From assembly GCA_018971835.1 (NCBI GenBank), contig JAGWZW010000035.1, positions 1 to 34,955 on the forward strand: a DNA stretch of 34,955 bases. Direction: 5' to 3'. Of the stretch, positions 32,251-34,955 are shown one piece after another. The notes under the pieces are model-generated. The model was not told where the DNA came from. It ran no database searches and was given only the letters and a program-made list of their open reading frames with translations. The translations under genes and the position numbers were made by a program. Position 1 is the stretch's first letter; every line of letters starts with the position of its first letter. This DNA comes from Alphaproteobacteria bacterium. GTDB lineage: Bacteria > Pseudomonadota > Alphaproteobacteria > Micropepsales > Micropepsaceae.

Positions 32251-33645
32251 TCAGAACGAAAGCACCGCCTGGCTGTAGACATAGGTGGTGTTGCCGTCCT
32301 TCGGCGCGCCGGGCACCAGATCCTGATAGGAGCCGTGAACCAGATAGGCGCCGCCGAATTCCACGTCCAAATTGCCGGGCACCAGTTCGGCGCGCAGCCG
32401 CGCTTCGAACTGGTGGCCGACGAAATTGCCGGAGCGGCCGGTCTTGTCCTGCAATCCCGCAGTGGTCCACTGGTCGCGGCTGGCCGCCAGCCAGATCGCG
32501 CGGTAGCCGACAAAGGCGCTGACGCTGTGCGCCGGCTTGACTTCGAGCCGTAGGCCGGGCGTGTCCACATTGCTGCGGGCCACGGCGCCATAGATTCCCG
32601 TCGGGCCGAAATCGAAACGCCGCGCGCCGTACAGCGTATCGAAGCGGTTGTCGGTGCCGTCGCCGGGATGCTCGTCGCCGCTGGCGTAATCGTAATCGAA
32701 TTCGAGGCGCGGCGACCACGGCGCCTGCCAGGTGTAACCGGCATCGACGTGAATGAAACCCGCCAGATGGCGCAGGTTCCGGGTGTCGCTCGCCGCCTTG
32801 CTGGCGCGCGAGGTGCCGAACTGCATCGCCGCTTCGATCTGGTAATCGAATGTGCCGGCCTTGGGCTTGGCGTAGAGGCGCAGGCCCGGCGTGTAGAGGT
32901 CGCGGTCGGCGACCGGCAGGCCGGGGCCGTCATGGCTGGAGAGGCCGAAGATGTAGGCCTCACCGCTGGCGCGGCCGAGCACGTCCGGCTCGGTGACGCT
33001 CACGCCCCAGAACTGCGTATGAAAGCTTTCGCTGTCGAGCTGCACGGTGTTGTCGAGCAGCGCGGCCTTGCTCGTGGGCCGGCGGTTGACCGGCAGCACG
33101 TAGAAGGCGTGGACGGAGAGCCCGCCCGCGTCCTGCCAGTTGGCATCGATGCCGGTGAAGGCGTTCAGCGTGTTGCGGAAGCGGTTGCGGGCAACCAGGC
33201 GGCGGCTGCCGTCGTCGATGGTCATGCGCCCGCCCTTGATGTCGAGGCTGTCGCCGGGCGCGAAGGCATTGTGCAGTTGCAGGCCCGCGTAGAATTGCAG
33301 CGGCTCGAAGGCATCCACGCTGTCGGTACCCAGATGCGTGCCGCTGTCGGCGAGCTGCTGGCGGGAATCCTCCAGCTCGCCGCCGGCATAGAAGGCGCCG
33401 AATTGCACGCGCGCCGCCAGCAGCAGGCGCTCGACCAGGATCTGGTCCGAGCCCGCGTAATGGGCGCGGAAGCGGCCGTTCAGCGTCTCATAGCGCAGCC
33501 GGTAGCTGCCGCCGAGCGTGAGCCAGTCCGGCGCGTTCAGGCTCGCAGCAAGGCGCAGCGGCGCGGCGGCGCAGGCCGGAGCCGTGAACGGCACGATCAG
33601 CGCGCCGAGCGCCAGACCGGACATCAGGAATTTGCGAAAGTACAT
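32251..33645 (-). CDS. AlgE-like alginate-export family outer-membrane protein
   Basis: This 464-residue protein has a signal peptide (about residues 1-27, ending ACAAAP) and a long beta-barrel with the alginate-export pattern, for example LTLGGSYRLRYETLNGRF near the start and GDSLDIKGGRMTIDDGSRRLVARNRFRN in the middle; it ends LSF with a terminal Phe. I place it in the Alginate_exp family by pattern. The family includes AlgE, but a single orphan gene with no alginate-synthesis genes nearby may export or import another compound. The start is at 33645, with GGGGAA about 5 bases upstream, rather than the frame's first Met 20 codons earlier. Confidence 0.8.
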   Translation of the reverse strand: MYFRKFLMSGLALGALIVPFTAPACAAAPLRLAASLNAPDWLTLGGSYRLRYETLNGRFRAHYAGSDQILVERLLLAARVQFGAFYAGGELEDSRQQLADSGTHLGTDSVDAFEPLQFYAGLQLHNAFAPGDSLDIKGGRMTIDDGSRRLVARNRFRNTLNAFTGIDANWQDAGGLSVHAFYVLPVNRRPTSKAALLDNTVQLDSESFHTQFWGVSVTEPDVLGRASGEAYIFGLSSHDGPGLPVADRDLYTPGLRLYAKPKAGTFDYQIEAAMQFGTSRASKAASDTRNLRHLAGFIHVDAGYTWQAPWSPRLEFDYDYASGDEHPGDGTDNRFDTLYGARRFDFGPTGIYGAVARSNVDTPGLRLEVKPAHSVSAFVGYRAIWLAASRDQWTTAGLQDKTGRSGNFVGHQFEARLRAELVPGNLDVEFGGAYLVHGSYQDLVPGAPKDGNTTYVYSQAVLSF

Positions 33646-33801
33646 GGGGTTCCCCGTGATATTTATTTGTATATAACCAATGCCGGGGCGGCGGCCGTAG
33701 CGCAAGCGCTATATTCATAAAAATATCACGGTGGGACGGAATGTCGCCGCATGCCGGAATCCGTTATGATCGCCGCTGGAAAGTTTCGGGGGCGATATGT
33801 C

Positions 33802-34101
33802 ATGACCAGCCAGGTGATCGAACTGGCCCGCCGCGAGGGCGGCCAGTTCCGCTCTGTGCGTTTGGCGCTGGAAGAAGGCGGCGGCCTCAAGCTGGAGACG
33901 CAGGACATCGGTTCCGGCCCCGGCATCTGGGGCGACGGCGACGAATACGAGTTCTGGGTGAGCGTGGCGCCGGCAGCGCTGCCGAAGCTGGCCTTCGAAC
34001 TGTTGCGCGAAAAATTCGCCGGCCGGCTCGATGCCGTCGACGCCTGCCGCGACTGGTGCAAGACGCACGGCATCGAGCACGAGTTCGGCAACTGGGTTTG
34101 A
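33802..34101 (+). CDS. Small soluble hypothetical protein
   Basis: The 99-residue protein has a helix-rich start (SQVIELARREGGQFRSV), acidic centre (GIWGDGDEYEFWVSV) and ends GIEHEFGNWV. Similar short proteins seem to exist as unnamed conserved families (memory, not searched). The ATG at 33802 is preferred because GGGGGCG lies about 8 bases upstream; ATGs at 33751 and 33766 extend it. No membrane segment, signal peptide or catalytic motif is seen. It converges with the CPBP protease gene. Confidence 0.6.
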   Translation: MTSQVIELARREGGQFRSVRLALEEGGGLKLETQDIGSGPGIWGDGDEYEFWVSVAPAALPKLAFELLREKFAGRLDAVDACRDWCKTHGIEHEFGNWV

Positions 34102-34119
34102 GGCGCGCGGCCGGCGCCG

Positions 34120-34141
34120 CCTAGTGGAGCGGACCACTAGG
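34120..34141. repeat. Inverted repeat between convergent genes
   Basis: CCTAGTGG (34120-34127) and CCACTAGG (34134-34141) form a perfect 8-bp stem around a 6-base loop. The right arm contains the stop codon of the CPBP gene. It sits where two convergent genes meet, so a bidirectional terminator is possible, though no T run follows on either strand. Confidence 0.5.
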
Positions 34142-34892
34142 GGTGCAGCGCGATCCAGAGATAGACGAGGGCGTACTCGCTCACGTCGCTGATATTGTGG
34201 CCGATGGCGGGCGCCAGCACGCTGCCGGATTTCTCCAGCCAGTAGGCGTAGAGCACGCCGAGCGCAAAGGCATAGGCCTGCTGCGCCAGCGCCAGCGGCC
34301 AGGCTTCGGTCCAGAAGCTCGAGACATGCGCCAGCGCGAAGATCAGCGCCACCAGGACGCCCGCCGCATTCATGGTGTAGCCGAAGGCGCGCACGCGGCC
34401 GGGCATCGTCGCGGCGAGAAAGCTGACGAGCAGGGCGCGGAACGGAATCTCCTCCGTGGGGCCGACATAGAGTCCTTCGAACGCGAGCCAGCCGGTCACG
34501 TTTTGCGTGGTGAGCGGATAATCCAGCTGCGGCGCGCTGTGCGCGAGCAGCACCGGGAAGTAATCGCACAGCGTCATCAGCAGGCCGAAGGCAAGACCCC
34601 AGAGGATCGCCGGGCCGAGATAGCTCTTGCCGCGCGGAAGGTGCAGGCCGTAATCGGCGGGCACCAGGCGTTTCAGAATGGCGATGGCAATCAGCGCCAG
34701 CAACAGCTGGAAGCCGTGATGGATGAAGAGCCAGGCGTAATTGTCCCCGGGCTTCACGGACAGATGCAGCTTGACGATCAGCGTGTAGGCGCTCATCGCC
34801 GCCAGCACCGGAATGCCCATGCCGAGCACGATCACGACGATGATGGGAAGAATGCGGATGCGAAACGGCTCCGCGCCCAGGCTCAGTTCCAT
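34137..34892 (-). CDS. CPBP-family intramembrane metalloprotease
   Basis: The 251-residue protein has about seven or eight membrane segments and the CPBP/CAAX-protease motifs: EEIPFR (E147-E148-x3-R152), the second His in IFALAHV (H189) and HN in AIGHNISD (H232, N233). These residues form the metal-binding active site. Bacterial members process membrane proteins or confer peptide immunity; the target here is unknown. The only upstream sequence to the window edge shows no gene. The start follows a GGAG-like site (GAGGGGCAGATGG). Confidence 0.88.
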   Translation of the reverse strand: MELSLGAEPFRIRILPIIVVIVLGMGIPVLAAMSAYTLIVKLHLSVKPGDNYAWLFIHHGFQLLLALIAIAILKRLVPADYGLHLPRGKSYLGPAILWGLAFGLLMTLCDYFPVLLAHSAPQLDYPLTTQNVTGWLAFEGLYVGPTEEIPFRALLVSFLAATMPGRVRAFGYTMNAAGVLVALIFALAHVSSFWTEAWPLALAQQAYAFALGVLYAYWLEKSGSVLAPAIGHNISDVSEYALVYLWIALHP

Positions 34893-34955
34893 CTGCCCCT
34901 CCGGTCCGGCGGCTTACGGAGTGAAAAGATACCAGCACATCAGCCCAGCCGATAG

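Overview
The window looks like chromosomal DNA of a GC-rich alphaproteobacterium. The main reasons are the core order TIGR02300-type zinc-ribbon protein / aroA / cmk / rpsA / ihfB / lapA / pyrF, the class II EPSP synthase, and an acidic-tailed protein family that I know mainly from alphaproteobacteria. No 16S rRNA is present, so a genus cannot be given; a Caulobacterales/Micropepsales/Rhizobiales-like lineage is only an impression.

Positions 1-13.7 kb form an accessory block of cell-surface genes, visibly less GC-rich than the rest. On the minus strand lies a polysaccharide export module: Wza-type export protein, Wzz-type chain-length protein, BY-kinase-type ATPase, and the start of an outer-membrane beta-barrel protein that runs off the left edge. 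A divergent FemAB/GNAT-type acyltransferase follows. The set resembles XrtA/PEP-CTERM-associated exopolysaccharide loci, but no exosortase or PEP-CTERM protein is in view. After a truncated IS5-family element comes a tightly coupled minus-strand cassette: UbiA-family prenyltransferase, HAD phosphatase, GtrA-type membrane protein and GT-C-type glycosyltransferase. Its layout suggests synthesis, dephosphorylation, flipping and use of a polyprenyl-phosphate sugar. An acyltransferase-3 gene, an unrecognised gene that may be frameshifted, and a LuxR-type regulator with a palindrome upstream complete the block. It ends at the 3' end of a tRNA-Ala(GGC) gene, the usual position for an island junction.

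Positions 13.7-24.4 kb are core genes: TIGR02300-type protein, aroA, a ParE/RelE-type toxin-antitoxin pair wedged between aroA and cmk and overlapping cmk, then cmk, rpsA with a clear terminator, an orphan MASE1-type histidine kinase, ihfB-lapA (overlapping), pyrF with a terminator that begins inside the gene, a secreted DUF6600-type protein with a proline-rich repeat tail, and tRNA-Gln(TTG) and tRNA-Pro(CGG).

Positions 24.4-35 kb carry a divergent peptidoglycan-recycling pair (MurC/Mpl-type ligase and LD-carboxypeptidase, the latter coupled to a small unknown gene), a GH1 glycosidase, a beta-barrel outer-membrane protein with its own terminator, an SDR oxidoreductase, a histidine phosphatase, two overlapping bactofilin genes, an AlgE-like outer-membrane protein, a small conserved-looking protein and a CPBP-family membrane protease. 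Envelope-related genes dominate the window. The least explained items are the UbiA-HAD-GtrA-GT cassette, the toxin-antitoxin pair inside the aroA-cmk operon, and the paired bactofilins.
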